Assembly (NCBI GenBank): GCA_016873905.1
Contig: VGVU01000086.1
Span: 1 to 5,641 of the forward strand
Reading direction: 5' to 3'
From: Betaproteobacteria bacterium
GTDB lineage: Bacteria > Pseudomonadota > Gammaproteobacteria > Burkholderiales > Thiobacillaceae
DNA: 5,641 nt
Positions 1-5,339 of this stretch are shown here, in pieces. The translations under genes and the position numbers were made by a program. Under the pieces are notes generated by a model, which had not been told where the DNA came from, made no database searches, and was given only the letters and a program-made list of their open reading frames with translations. Every line of letters begins with the position of its first letter. The first letter of the stretch is position 1.

Positions 1-84
1 ATGGCGCAGGTGCAAGAGGTTGTGAAGACGCAGACTGGAATTGAGTTGCAACGCGAGGTGCGTGTGGTTGGAGAGCCTGCATGA
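1..84 (+). CDS. murB: UDP-N-acetylenolpyruvoylglucosamine reductase (MurB), C-terminal 27 residues only
   Basis: The first 27 codons in frame 1 end at a TGA (82-84). They read as the closing segment of MurB: a helix with VQEVV, then TGIELQREVRVVGEP, which matches the family's usual ending (hydrophobic-G-hydrophobic-x-L-x-x-E-V-R-hydrophobic-hydrophobic-G). MurB is the FAD/NADPH-dependent cytoplasmic reductase that turns UDP-GlcNAc-enolpyruvate into UDP-MurNAc. The gene is cut by the window edge, so the ATG at position 1 is probably an internal Met codon rather than the start. Its stop overlaps the ddlB start as ATGA, which suggests translational coupling. A murB immediately before ddl is a known dcw arrangement. 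The call rests on a short tail plus context, so it is good but not certain. Confidence 0.82.
   Translation: MAQVQEVVKTQTGIELQREVRVVGEPA
70..74 (+). promoter_or_regulatory. Ribosome binding site of ddlB
   Basis: GGAGA at 70-74, inside the end of murB, lies 6 nt before the ATG at 81. This spacing favours the start at 81, which overlaps the murB stop. An AAGGA at 84-88 could serve the in-frame Met codon at 99 with a less usual 10-nt gap. Confidence 0.6.
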
Positions 85-1019
85 AGGACAAGATGAATAT
101 GCTCGGTAAAGTGGGCGTTTTGCTGGGAGGGAACTCGGCAGAGCGCGAGGTGTCGCTGAAGAGTGGCGCGGCTGTTTTGGCGGCGCTGCGCAGTCGTGGC
201 GTGGATGCGCATCCCTATGATCCGGCCAGTGGGGGCCTGCAGGGCCTGGAGGCGGCAGGATTTGATCGCGTCTTTATCGCCCTGCATGGACGGGGCGGCG
301 AGGATGGTCAGATGCAGGGCGCCTTGTCCTTGCTGGGGATTCCCTATACCGGCAGTGGGGTGTTGGCCTCGGCGTTGGCCATGGACAAGTGGCGCAGCAA
401 GCTGATGTGGCAGGCCGCCGGTCTGCCGGTGCCGGAATATGCCCGGCTCACGGAGACGAGTGACTTTGCCGCCGTTGAGCAACAACTGGGTCTGCCCATT
501 TTCGTTAAACCGGCGAACGAGGGTTCGAGTATCGGTATCACCAAGGTCAAGATCCCCGGGGCCTTGCAGGCGGCATGGCGCGAGGCGGCGCGTTATGACG
601 ATCTGGTTCTGGCCGAGCGCGAGTTATCGGGGGGCGAGTTCACGGTGGGGATTCTGGCGGGCCTTGCCTTGCCGGTCATTCGCATTGTTCCGGCGACCGA
701 GTTCTACGACTACGAGGCCAAGTACCTGCGCGACGATACGCGCTATTTGGTTCCGAGCGGCTTGCCGGTCGGGCTGGAGGCCGAGATGCAGCAACTCGCG
801 CAACAGGCCTTTGCGGTGCTGGGTTGCCGTGGTTGGGGTCGAGTGGACATCCTGCTCGATGCAAACCAGCGCCCCTATGTGTTGGAGATCAATACCTCGC
901 CGGGGATGACGGATCACAGCTTGGTGCCCATGGCGGCTCGCGCCAGTGGCATCGAGTTTGCCGACTTGTGCCTGCAAGTGCTGGCCTTGGCAGAGACGGA
1001 GGCGGCGGATGTGGCATAG
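81..1019 (+). CDS. ddlB: D-alanine--D-alanine ligase (DdlB)
   Basis: This ATP-grasp ligase joins two D-alanines to make the D-Ala-D-Ala terminus of the peptidoglycan stem peptide in the cytoplasm, just before MurF acts. The 312 residues fit the family (about 306 in E. coli). Visible motifs are the N-terminal VLLGGNSAEREVS (12-25, with Glu21 for the first D-Ala), ALHGRGGEDG (67-76), the ATP-grasp segment VKPANEGSSIG (142-152), FYDYEAKYL (208-216), GWGRVDI (251-257) and LEINTSPGMT (268-277). By alignment to E. coli DdlB from memory, the expected residues are present: Ser149, Lys214, Tyr215, Arg254, Asp256, Glu269 and Asn271. Tyr215 in the omega loop marks a D-Ala-D-Ala rather than a D-Ala-D-lactate enzyme. 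The start at 81 is chosen for its SD and the ATGA overlap with murB. The Met codons at 93 and 99 are alternatives, and 99 gives an N-terminus closer to E. coli. The 3' end overlaps ftsQ by 11 nt. Confidence 0.97.
   Translation: MKDKMNMLGKVGVLLGGNSAEREVSLKSGAAVLAALRSRGVDAHPYDPASGGLQGLEAAGFDRVFIALHGRGGEDGQMQGALSLLGIPYTGSGVLASALAMDKWRSKLMWQAAGLPVPEYARLTETSDFAAVEQQLGLPIFVKPANEGSSIGITKVKIPGALQAAWREAARYDDLVLAERELSGGEFTVGILAGLALPVIRIVPATEFYDYEAKYLRDDTRYLVPSGLPVGLEAEMQQLAQQAFAVLGCRGWGRVDILLDANQRPYVLEINTSPGMTDHSLVPMAARASGIEFADLCLQVLALAETEAADVA
998..1002 (+). promoter_or_regulatory. Ribosome binding site that fixes the ftsQ start
   Basis: A perfect GGAGG at 998-1002, within the last codons of ddlB, sits 6 nt before the ATG at 1009. 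The in-frame ATG at 1042 has no SD-like sequence, and the one at 946 would overlap ddlB by more than 70 nt. The site therefore decides the start. Confidence 0.8.
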
Positions 1020-1752
1020 CCTCACCGATAACGCGCCCCTCATGAATCGCCTGGCGCTCGGCATTTTTCTGCTGACGCTGCTCTTTGCCTTGGGCTATGG
1101 CGGGCTGGTGGTCTATCAGCATGGCGTGCCCGTGCAGCGGGTGGAGGTTCGTGGTGCCTATCAGGCGCAGACGATTGCTTCGGTGCGCGGGGCGGTGTCG
1201 CAGTTGCATGGCAGTTTCCTGAGCCTGGACATGATGGCCGTCAAACGCGAATTCGAATTGATGCCCTGGGTCTATCGGGCGCAGGCCCAGCGCGTCTGGC
1301 CCGGGCGGATTCGGGTGATCCTGGAGGAGCGCGCTCCGTTGGCAGCGTGGAATGAGCGCGACACCCTGAGCGTGCAGGGCGAGGTTTACCCGGCGAGGCC
1401 GACCCCCGAGTTGCCCAAGGTGGAGGCGCCTGATGGCATGGAGGGCGCGGTGGCTCGCCGCTATGCCGAATTCTCGGCCCTCCTGACGCCCAAGGGCTGG
1501 ACGATCGCGCGTATCCGTGTCGATCAACGCAGCGCCTGGCAACTCGTGCTCAATGACGGAATCGTGATCTCTCTGGGTCATGAACAATTGAGTGAGCGGT
1601 TGCAGCGCTTTATTCGGTTTTATTCATCGGCGACCCGCGTTTCAGGTTTGATTGCCCATGTGGACATGCGCTACCCGAATGGGTTTGCTGTCCGCCTTGG
1701 ACCGTCTCCCGCGCGCCTGCCGAACAAGTCATCAGCAAAGGCCAATACATGA
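1009..1752 (+). CDS. ftsQ: Cell division protein FtsQ
   Basis: FtsQ is a single-pass inner-membrane protein that links early and late divisome proteins through its periplasmic part and binds FtsB/FtsL. From the start at 1009 the product has 247 residues. It has a short cytoplasmic N-terminus (1-12), a membrane segment at about 13-36 (rich in L, F, G and A), and a POTRA domain at about 41-110 that begins PVQRVEVRGAY and ends near ILEERAPLAAW. A beta domain follows, containing NDGIVISLG and, close to the C-terminus, VDMRYPNGFAVRL, which is typical of FtsQ. The start is set by the GGAGG at 998. The resulting Met-Trp N-terminus resembles betaproteobacterial FtsQ as I recall it. A longer frame from 946 is possible but unlikely. 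The gene overlaps ddlB by 11 nt and ftsA by 4 nt, so its translation is probably coupled to both. Confidence 0.95.
   Translation: MWHSLTDNAPLMNRLALGIFLLTLLFALGYGGLVVYQHGVPVQRVEVRGAYQAQTIASVRGAVSQLHGSFLSLDMMAVKREFELMPWVYRAQAQRVWPGRIRVILEERAPLAAWNERDTLSVQGEVYPARPTPELPKVEAPDGMEGAVARRYAEFSALLTPKGWTIARIRVDQRSAWQLVLNDGIVISLGHEQLSERLQRFIRFYSSATRVSGLIAHVDMRYPNGFAVRLGPSPARLPNKSSAKANT
1737..1741 (+). promoter_or_regulatory. Ribosome binding site of ftsA
   Basis: AAAGG at 1737-1741 lies 7 nt before the ATG at 1749. It is weaker than the sites of ftsQ and ftsZ. This fits expression of ftsA mainly by coupling to ftsQ through the ATGA overlap. Confidence 0.5.
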
Positions 1753-2990
1753 GTTTTGCGAATATCAGCAAGATGCGCGAGAACAAGGACCTGATTGTTG
1801 GGCTGGATATCGGCACCTCGAAGATTGTGGTGCTGGTTGCCGAGCCAACGGACACGGGGGATTTCAACATCATTGGCATGAGCGCCACCAGCTCACGCGG
1901 TCTCAAGAAGGGTGTGGTCGTCAGCATCGAAGACACCGTGGCGGCGGTGCAGCGCGCCTTGCAGGACGCAGAGTTGATGGCCAACTGCAAGATACGCGAG
2001 GTTTACGCGGGCATTTCGGGCAGTCATGTGCGTTCACTAAATTCGCATGGCATGGTGCCGTTGCGCGACCGTGAAGTGGCGAAGGCCGATGTCGATCGCG
2101 TGATGGAGACGGCGCGTGCGGTCAATATCTCGACCGACCAGCAGGTGCTCCATGTGGAACCGCAAGAGTTCATCATCGACGGCCAGGGGGATGTGCGCGA
2201 TCCATTGGGCATGAGCGGTGTGCGCCTGGAGGTCAAGATTCACATCGTGACCGGGGCCGTGTCTGCCGCGCAGAATCTGGAAAAGTGCGTACGCCGTTGC
2301 GGTGTCGAGCTGTCCGACCTGATCCTGCAACCGCTGGCCTCCAGCCTGGCGTTGCTTAACGAGGACGAGAAAGATCTGGGTGTGGCCCTGATCGACATCG
2401 GCGGTGGCACCACGGATGTGGCCGTTTTTACCCATGGCGCGCTCCAGCATACGGCGGTCTTGCCGATTGCCGGGGATCAGATTACCAACGATATCGCCAT
2501 GGCGCTGCGTACCCCGACTCGGGAGGCCGAGGAATTGAAGATCCGTCATGGCATCGCCTTGCGGGGACTGGCCGATTCACGGGAGATCATCGAGGTTCCC
2601 GGCATCGGAGACCGGCCGCCCAGCCAGCTCTCCCGTCCTTTGCTGGCGGAGGTGATCGAACTGCGCGTGGAAGAGCTGTTCAACATGATCAAGGCGGAGC
2701 TGACGCGCTCTGGTTTTCTCGAGCAGATCTCGTCGGGCATCGTCTTGACGGGGGGCAGCAGCCTGTTGCCGGGCATGGTCGAGTTGGCCGAGGAGGTCTT
2801 TCATGTGCCGGTGCGGGTGGGGGTTCCAAACTATGCAGGAGGGCTGTCCGAGCGGGTGCGTAACCCTCGTTACGCCACCAGCGTGGGACTGCTGATTGCG
2901 GGTCTGGAGCAGCGTGATCCAGCGGCAACCGGGAGCGGTATTCCTGATGTCCTGGAGCGGATGAAGAAATGGTTCAAGGAAACTTTTTGA
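1749..2990 (+). CDS. ftsA: Cell division protein FtsA
   Basis: FtsA is an actin-like ATPase that tethers FtsZ filaments to the inner membrane and recruits later division proteins. The 413-residue length is normal (about 420 in E. coli). The actin-fold motifs are in order: phosphate-1 VGLDIGTSK (17-25), the 1C subdomain region (about 93-175), phosphate-2 ALIDIGGGTTDVAVF (213-227), and the adenosine motif IVLTGGSSLLPG (331-342). The last 15 residues (DVLERMKKWFKETF region, 400-413) form a basic, amphipathic helix, the expected membrane-targeting sequence. A linker at about 387-398 precedes it. The start at 1749 overlaps the ftsQ stop (ATGA) and has an SD. The Met at codon 9 (1773) would also leave the core intact. 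Unlike its upstream neighbours it does not overlap the next gene: 107 nt of structured spacer separate it from ftsZ. Confidence 0.98.
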   Translation: MSFANISKMRENKDLIVGLDIGTSKIVVLVAEPTDTGDFNIIGMSATSSRGLKKGVVVSIEDTVAAVQRALQDAELMANCKIREVYAGISGSHVRSLNSHGMVPLRDREVAKADVDRVMETARAVNISTDQQVLHVEPQEFIIDGQGDVRDPLGMSGVRLEVKIHIVTGAVSAAQNLEKCVRRCGVELSDLILQPLASSLALLNEDEKDLGVALIDIGGGTTDVAVFTHGALQHTAVLPIAGDQITNDIAMALRTPTREAEELKIRHGIALRGLADSREIIEVPGIGDRPPSQLSRPLLAEVIELRVEELFNMIKAELTRSGFLEQISSGIVLTGGSSLLPGMVELAEEVFHVPVRVGVPNYAGGLSERVRNPRYATSVGLLIAGLEQRDPAATGSGIPDVLERMKKWFKETF

Positions 2991-2992
2991 AT

Positions 2993-3035
2993 GGGGCGCA
3001 GCGATGCGCCCTGGTATGTGGATCAGCAATGATCC
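2993..3035 (+). promoter_or_regulatory. Two tandem GNRA-tetraloop hairpins in the ftsA-ftsZ spacer
   Basis: Two perfect inverted repeats lie back to back after the ftsA stop (2988-2990). Hairpin 1 pairs GGGCGCA (2994-3000) with TGCGCCC (3005-3011) around the loop GCGA; two G-U pairs (2993/3012 and 2992/3013) can extend it to 9 bp. Hairpin 2 pairs GGATCA (3020-3025) with TGATCC (3030-3035) around the loop GCAA. Both loops fit GNRA, the stable RNA tetraloop class, and 8 nt separate the stems. Neither is followed by a T-run, so neither looks like a terminator. I infer an RNA role: stabilising the ftsZ message, an RNase stop or processing site, or part of a leader controlling ftsZ. The stems are directly visible; the function is not. 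Confidence 0.6.
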
Positions 3036-3048
3036 GGAAGTGCTGAGC

Positions 3049-3065
3049 GGGCCGGCGGGCCTTTT
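3049..3065 (+). terminator. Weak terminator-like or attenuator-like stem before ftsZ
   Basis: GGCC at 3050-3053 can pair with GGCC at 3058-3061 around GGCG, with a possible extra G-U pair (3049/3062). TTTT follows at 3062-3065. A GC-only stem followed by U's resembles a short intrinsic terminator, but 4-5 bp and four U's are marginal. A CCGG at 3034-3037 could instead pair with CCGG at 3052-3055, which would disrupt hairpin 2 and this stem. Mutually exclusive folds are therefore conceivable. It lies just before the ftsZ SD. Full termination is unlikely, because ftsZ would then need its own promoter and I see no convincing one in the spacer. Confidence 0.3.
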
Positions 3066-3083
3066 GTAAGACAACGAGCGTGT

Positions 3084-3090
3084 AAAGGAG
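3084..3090 (+). promoter_or_regulatory. Strong ribosome binding site of ftsZ
   Basis: AAAGGAG at 3084-3090 is 7 nt before the ATG at 3098. It is the longest SD match in the window and supports independent, efficient initiation of ftsZ. That fits the known need for far more FtsZ than FtsA or FtsQ. Confidence 0.75.
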
Positions 3091-3097
3091 CAAGACT

Positions 3098-4297
3098 ATG
3101 TTATTCGAATTGGAAGAGACTCAAACTCAGGATGCCGTGATCAAGGTCATCGGTGTAGGCGGTTGCGGTGGGAACGCAATTGATCACATGATCGGGAGAG
3201 GCATGGGTGGCGTGGAGTTCATCTCCGTCAACACCGATGCCCAGGCCTTGCGCCGCAACCGTGCCCCAACCCAGCTGCAGATCGGTAACAGCATTACCAA
3301 GGGTCTGGGCGCTGGCGCAAAACCGGAGATCGGTCGCGAATCGGCGCTGGAAGACCGTGAACGCATCATTGAGATGATTGATGGTGCCGACATGCTGTTC
3401 ATCGCCGCCGGCATGGGTGGCGGTACCGGTACGGGCGCTGCTCCCGTGGTCGCTGAGGTGGCCAAGGAATTGGGCATCCTTACGGTGGCGGTGGTGACCA
3501 AGCCCTTCCAGTTTGAAGGCAAGCGCATGCGCGCGGCCGAGCAAGGTCTCAAGGCCCTGTCCGAACATGTGGACAGCCTGATCATCATCCCCAACGAAAA
3601 ACTGATGCAGGTGTTGGGTGCGAAGGCTAGGGTCACGGATGCCTTTGCCGCCTCCAACGATGTGCTCCACAGTGCTGTCGGCGGCATTGCCGAGATCATT
3701 GCCAATCCCGGCATGATTAATGTGGACTTCGCCGATGTGCGTACCGTGATGAGCGAGATGGGTATGGCCATGATGGGCTCAGCCGTCGCCAGCGGTGAGG
3801 ATAGAGCCCGCGTCGCCGCCCAGGCTGCGGTCAACAGCCCGTTGCTGGAAAGTGTCGATCTCAAGGGCGCACGAGGCGTGTTGGTCAACATTACTGCCAA
3901 CGACAGCCTGACCCTTGAGGAGTACTACGAGGTGATGAACACCATCCAGGAGTTCACCGCCGAAGAGGCAACGGTGATCGTCGGTACCGTGCTCGACGAG
4001 AGCATGGGTGAGAGCATCCGCGTCACCATGGTTGCCACGGGTCTGGCTAACCAGGCGCATGGGGCACAAACAAAACCCGCCACGATACGCATGGTGAAGA
4101 CCGGGACCGATCCGGTGCCGTTGTATAGCGATTCGGCGATGGGCGAGACGGGTGATTTTCCGGGCGGCGGCAGCACGGTGCGGACACATCCGAGCCGGGC
4201 GCAATTGGTCAGCATGGATTCGTCCCCAAGCATCGGGGCTACGGCGCCTCTGGATATCTTTGATATTCCGCCCTTCTTGCGTCGGCAGGCGGACTGA
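3098..4297 (+). CDS. ftsZ: Cell division protein FtsZ (tubulin-like GTPase)
   Basis: FtsZ polymerises with GTP into the cytoplasmic Z-ring that places and drives division. The 399-residue length is typical. The glycine-rich N-terminal loop VIGVGGCGGNA (17-27) and VNTDAQAL (44-51) precede the tubulin signature GGGTGTG (107-113). The T7 loop NVDFADVRTVM (208-218) carries Asp210 and Asp213, which complete the GTPase site of the neighbouring subunit. The C-terminal GTPase-activating domain runs to about 316 (RVTMVATGL). A linker of about 65 residues (about 318-383) follows, then the conserved end peptide LDIFDIPPFLRRQAD (385-399), which binds FtsA and ZipA-type anchors. The usual DIPAF core reads DIPPF here. 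The start is fixed by a strong SD and by family alignment. A 107-nt structured spacer lies upstream and a 127-nt structured spacer downstream. Confidence 0.99.
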   Translation: MLFELEETQTQDAVIKVIGVGGCGGNAIDHMIGRGMGGVEFISVNTDAQALRRNRAPTQLQIGNSITKGLGAGAKPEIGRESALEDRERIIEMIDGADMLFIAAGMGGGTGTGAAPVVAEVAKELGILTVAVVTKPFQFEGKRMRAAEQGLKALSEHVDSLIIIPNEKLMQVLGAKARVTDAFAASNDVLHSAVGGIAEIIANPGMINVDFADVRTVMSEMGMAMMGSAVASGEDRARVAAQAAVNSPLLESVDLKGARGVLVNITANDSLTLEEYYEVMNTIQEFTAEEATVIVGTVLDESMGESIRVTMVATGLANQAHGAQTKPATIRMVKTGTDPVPLYSDSAMGETGDFPGGGSTVRTHPSRAQLVSMDSSPSIGATAPLDIFDIPPFLRRQAD

Positions 4298-4310
4298 TCG
4301 TCTCCGATCG
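4295..4310 (+). other. Small hairpin on the ftsZ stop codon
   Basis: GATCG (4296-4300) pairs with CGATC (4305-4309) around TCTC, with a possible extra T-G pair (4295/4310). The left arm contains most of the ftsZ TGA (4295-4297). At 5-6 bp it is small and could be chance. I record it because ftsA also has a hairpin starting right after its stop. Confidence 0.3.
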
Positions 4311-4338
4311 CCTGTTTGCACGCGTTGTTTGGTGGTGT

Positions 4339-4366
4339 CCTGTGTCGTGCCGCCGCACGGCACAGG
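4339..4366 (+). terminator. Strong 12-bp hairpin between ftsZ and lpxC, possible partial terminator
   Basis: CCTGTGTCGTGC (4339-4350) pairs with GCACGGCACAGG (4355-4366) around the loop CGCC: 12 bp with one internal G-U (4345/4360). It is the longest stem I find in the window. The tail reads CCTTTGAG, with only three T's after two C's, so it is a poor intrinsic terminator by the usual rule. Options are partial termination that lowers lpxC relative to ftsZ, a 3' stabilising or processing structure for the ftsZ message, or a Rho-linked pause. The structure is clear from the sequence; the role is inferred. Confidence 0.5.
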
Positions 4367-4407
4367 CCTTTGAGTGCACCTTTGAACCGTCGATGGTACG
4401 GAGTCGC

Positions 4408-4411
4408 AGGA
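4408..4411 (+). promoter_or_regulatory. SD-like AGGA, better placed for a mini-ORF than for lpxC
   Basis: AGGA at 4408-4411 is the only SD-like match near the lpxC start. It lies 13 nt from the lpxC ATG (4425), which is long, but 5 nt from an ATG at 4417 that opens a three-codon frame. Confidence 0.4.
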
Positions 4412-4416
4412 ATACA

Positions 4417-4428
4417 ATGCCGCCATGA
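4417..4428 (+). other. Candidate mini-ORF Met-Pro-Pro-stop overlapping the lpxC start
   Basis: ATG CCG CCA TGA spans 4417-4428. Its TGA (4426-4428) overlaps the lpxC ATG (4425-4427) as ATGA, the same junction used at murB/ddlB and ftsQ/ftsA. AGGA stands 5 nt upstream of this ATG. If used, ribosomes would stop exactly on the lpxC start and could reinitiate. Two consecutive prolines before a stop are a known slow context that EF-P relieves, so this could meter lpxC. A frame this short can arise by chance, and its translation is unproven. Confidence 0.3.
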
Positions 4429-5330
4429 TTTTGCAACATACTTTACGGGCCCCGGTTTATACCCGGGGCGTTGGTTTGCACGGAGGCCGCAAGGTCAATC
4501 TGACCCTGCGTCCGGCGCCGGCCAATACGGGAATCGTATTCAGCCGCGTCGATCTTCCCGAAAAACCCAGTTTTCAGGTTGAACCGCATCGCGTGACGGA
4601 TACGCGCATGTGTTCGGCTCTTGAGGCAAACGGCGCCAAGGTCGCTACCGTGGAACATCTCCTGTCGGCGCTGGCCGGGCTGGCCGTCGACAATCTGCTG
4701 ATCGAACTGGATGGGCCGGAAATACCGATCATGGACGGATCGGCCGCCCCCTTTGTCTATCTCATTCAGGGCGTCGGTCTGGAGGCGCAGAACGCGCCCC
4801 GTCGTTACATTCGGGTGCTGCGCCCCGTGCGGGTGGAAGAGGGCGACAAGTGGGCTGAGTTTCGCCCCTACGAGGGCTACCGGCTACGCTTTCATATCGA
4901 CTTTGATCACCCCGCCCTGCAACAGTCCGGCAACGCTCTGCACATGGATTTTTCTCGTGCCGAGTATGTTCGGGAGATCAGCCGCGCCCGAACCTTTGGT
5001 TTTATGCGTGATGTCGAATACCTGCGCGCCCATGGGCTGGCCCTGGGCGGGACCCTCGACAACGCCATCGTGATGGACGAGCTGAGTGTCCTCAATGCTG
5101 AAGGTCTGCGTTACGCGGACGAGTTTGTGAAACACAAGGTGCTTGATGCGCTGGGCGATCTCTACCTGTCCGGCCATCCGCTCCTGGCTGAGTTTGACGC
5201 CTACAAGTCCGGGCACGGCCTTAACAACCAGCTGCTGTGCGCCCTCATGGATCAGCCCGAGGCCTGGGAATGGGCCAGTTTTACCGAGAAGGACACAGTT
5301 CCCGAGGCCGTACAGGCAGGCGCGGCCTGA
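4425..5330 (+). CDS. lpxC: UDP-3-O-acyl-N-acetylglucosamine deacetylase (LpxC)
   Basis: LpxC is the zinc amidase that catalyses the committed step of lipid A synthesis in the cytoplasm, removing the acetyl group from UDP-3-O-acyl-GlcNAc. The 301-residue length fits the family (305 in E. coli). The N-terminus (MILQHTLRAPVYTRGVGLHGG) aligns directly with E. coli, which fixes the start at 4425. TVEHLLSALAGL (75-86) carries the catalytic base Glu77 and zinc ligand His78. EIPIMDGSAAPFVY (99-112), SRARTFGFMRD (186-196) and KHKVLDALGDL (236-246, zinc ligands His237 and Asp241) follow. SGHGLNN (262-268) carries the catalytic His264. The C-terminal tail ends AVQAGAA, a nonpolar, alanine-rich end of the kind FtsH recognises in E. 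coli LpxC; degradation here is inferred. LpxC after ftsZ is the common proteobacterial order. Its start has poor SD spacing and overlaps a mini-ORF. Confidence 0.98.
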   Translation: MILQHTLRAPVYTRGVGLHGGRKVNLTLRPAPANTGIVFSRVDLPEKPSFQVEPHRVTDTRMCSALEANGAKVATVEHLLSALAGLAVDNLLIELDGPEIPIMDGSAAPFVYLIQGVGLEAQNAPRRYIRVLRPVRVEEGDKWAEFRPYEGYRLRFHIDFDHPALQQSGNALHMDFSRAEYVREISRARTFGFMRDVEYLRAHGLALGGTLDNAIVMDELSVLNAEGLRYADEFVKHKVLDALGDLYLSGHPLLAEFDAYKSGHGLNNQLLCALMDQPEAWEWASFTEKDTVPEAVQAGAA

Positions 5331-5335
5331 GGCCG
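5323..5335 (+). other. Short palindrome around the lpxC stop
   Basis: CGGCC (5323-5327) pairs with GGCCG (5331-5335), leaving the lpxC stop TGA as a 3-nt loop. An alternative 6-bp stem pairs AGGCCG (5305-5310) with CGGCCT (5323-5328). No T-run follows on either strand, so it is not a convincing intrinsic terminator for lpxC or valS. It spans most of the 9-bp gap between these convergent genes. Confidence 0.25.
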
Positions 5336-5339
5336 AAAT

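Noticed and set aside
439..909. 156-codon open frame on the plus strand inside ddlB
   Set aside because: It is out of frame within ddlB, very rich in Arg, Trp and Cys, and lacks any recognisable domain. ddlB is clearly the real frame.
946..1008. Longer N-terminus for ftsQ starting at 946
   Set aside because: It would add 21 Trp/Arg/Cys-rich residues, overlap ddlB by more than 70 nt and lack an SD. The ATG at 1009 has a perfect GGAGG at the right distance.
889..1587. 232-codon open frame on the minus strand across ddlB and ftsQ
   Set aside because: It is antisense to two well-supported genes, with a His/Arg/Pro-rich composition typical of shadow frames and no recognisable domain.
2987..3015. 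TTGAAT at 2987-2992 as a -35 box for an ftsZ promoter
   Set aside because: At 17 bp spacing the -10 position reads CCTGGT, which is not promoter-like. The first hairpin occupies the spacer.
3184..3900. 238-codon open frame on the minus strand within ftsZ
   Set aside because: It is fully antisense to a strongly conserved gene. The product is low-complexity (rich in Ser, Ala, Pro and Met), as expected from the reverse of GC-rich coding sequence, and no family is recognisable.
4413..4418. TACAAT as a -10 box for an lpxC promoter
   Set aside because: No acceptable -35 lies 16-18 bp upstream (TTGAAC at 4382 is 25 bp away). A start here would make lpxC nearly leaderless. Too weak to annotate.
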